DNA from: Pseudomonadota bacterium
Lineage (GTDB): Bacteria > Pseudomonadota > Gammaproteobacteria > Xanthomonadales > Rhodanobacteraceae
Direction of reading: 5' to 3'
NCBI GenBank assembly: GCA_021798675.1
Contig: JAJZGE010000139.1
Location: 1-5,972 of the forward strand
DNA length: 5,972 bases
Every line of letters starts with the position of its first letter. The stretch's first letter is position 1. This document shows, piece after piece, positions 5,189 to 5,972 of this stretch. A program made the translations under genes and the position numbers. A model generated the notes under the pieces. The model was given only the letters and a program-made list of their open reading frames with translations, was not told where the DNA came from and made no database searches.

Positions 5189-5972
5189 ATGAGCGAGCTC
5201 ATTCGACTTGCCGAAGCGACCGCGCTGATTCGCGGGCAGCTGCCTGCGCTGGGCGGCGAGAGCGTGCCGCTGCAGGCAGCCCTCGGCCGCCTGCTGGCCA
5301 ACGATATCCGCAGTCCGATCGCGCTGCCCTCGTTCGACCACGCTGCGATGGACGGCTATGCGCTGCGTGCTGATCCGCAGCCGCTGCCCGCCGGCTCGGA
5401 ACATCATGTGCGCGGCTCGCGCGCGGCCGGCGATGCCGTCACCGAGGCGGCGGGCGCAGGCGACGCCTGCGAGATCATGACCGGTGCGGCGCTGCCCGCC
5501 GGGCTCGACGCAGTGGTGGCGGTGGAACGCACGCAGCTGCTGCAGACGCACGCCGACGGCACGCCCGCGCGTATCCGGCTGCTGGACCCCCTGCGTGCTG
5601 GCGACAACGTGCGCCGCCTCGGCAGCGATGTTGCCGAAGCCGCGCCGGTGCTGGCCGCCGGCACGCGCATCGGGCCGGCCCAGCTGATGCTGCTGGCGGC
5701 GCTCGGCGTGGCGCAGGTACAGGTGGTGCGCCGCGCGCGGGTGGCGATCATCTGCACCGGCAAGGAGCTGCAGGCCGATCCCACGCAGCCGCTGGAAGCG
5801 GGGCGCATCCACAATTCCAACGGTCCCTACCTGGTGGCTGCGCTGACGGCCGCCGGTGCGCAGGTGCTGTCGTGCGACAGCGTGGACGACACCGTCACGA
5901 CTTTCACAAGCGCCCTGCAACGCGCGCTCGACGCCGGTGCCGACCTGGTAGTGAGTACCGGCGCGGTGTCGA
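5189..5972 (+). CDS. moeA: Molybdopterin molybdenumtransferase MoeA (5' part, runs off the window)
   Basis: MoeA is the cytoplasmic enzyme that inserts molybdate into adenylated molybdopterin, the step that produces active molybdenum cofactor. The first 261 codons are present and open to the right edge; the family is usually about 400 residues, so roughly a third is missing. Family marks are PSFDHAAMDGYAL (47-59), GDACEIMTGAALPAG (91-105), GDNVRRLGSDV (138-148), CTGKELQ (189-195, where many relatives have TGDE), GRIHNSNGPYL (205-215) and STGAVS (256-261) at the edge. The start ATG 5189 gives the typical N terminus (SELIRLAEATALI). Only a weak AGG at 5175-5177 precedes it, 11 nt away. It is divergent from fdhD, which suits a shared need when molybdoenzymes such as formate dehydrogenase are made. 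Confidence 0.94.
   Translation, partial: MSELIRLAEATALIRGQLPALGGESVPLQAALGRLLANDIRSPIALPSFDHAAMDGYALRADPQPLPAGSEHHVRGSRAAGDAVTEAAGAGDACEIMTGAALPAGLDAVVAVERTQLLQTHADGTPARIRLLDPLRAGDNVRRLGSDVAEAAPVLAAGTRIGPAQLMLLAALGVAQVQVVRRARVAIICTGKELQADPTQPLEAGRIHNSNGPYLVAALTAAGAQVLSCDSVDDTVTTFTSALQRALDAGADLVVSTGAVS

Noticed and set aside
1..5972. CRISPR array, tRNA/rRNA genes, insertion sequences or attachment sites
   Set aside because: I saw no regularly spaced direct repeats, no tRNA-like cloverleaf, no transposase frame and no terminal repeats with flanking duplications.

Overview
This window is a GC-rich (about two-thirds G+C by eye), densely coding stretch of a Gram-negative chromosome. Signal peptides, a lipoprotein signal, a putative outer-membrane barrel and a Cache-type sensor all indicate a diderm proteobacterium. 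The combination of families and the codon bias suggest a gammaproteobacterium of the Rhodanobacteraceae/Xanthomonadaceae type (Rhodanobacter, Dyella and relatives). The taxonomic placement is an inference from protein flavour, not from a marker gene.

Left part (1-4136, all on +). A short leader precedes a small secreted protein of the Yx(FWY)xxD repeat family (154-525). It is followed by four closely spaced genes: a DUF3034 protein that looks like an outer-membrane barrel (613-1524), an exported group 1 truncated hemoglobin (1552-2046), a cupredoxin-domain lipoprotein of the type usually auto-named 'methylamine utilization protein' (2161-3051), and a two-helix membrane protein with a Cache-like periplasmic domain and a HAMP-like tail (3048-4136). 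The last two overlap by ATGA. The only large gap (2047-2160) holds three successive inverted repeats, the last enclosing the ribosome binding site of the cupredoxin gene. Every product is predicted to be in or facing the envelope, and two carry redox or gas-binding centres (heme, type 1 copper). The group therefore reads as an envelope redox or gas-sensing module whose function is, to my knowledge, not established. The sensor-like protein ends right after its HAMP-like segment and has no output domain, so its signal must be relayed by another protein or the gene has lost its 3' part.

Right part (4164-5972). A hairpin lies between the convergent ends of the sensor gene and fdhD (4179-5036, -). 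FdhD is the sulfurtransferase that activates molybdenum formate dehydrogenases. Divergent from it is moeA (5189 to beyond the right edge, +), the molybdenum insertase of molybdenum cofactor synthesis. The shared 152-bp divergent region contains an imperfect 18-bp palindrome, and a -10-like TATGAT sits so close to the fdhD ATG that a leaderless transcript is possible. This half is a molybdoenzyme-maturation locus and appears functionally separate from the left half.
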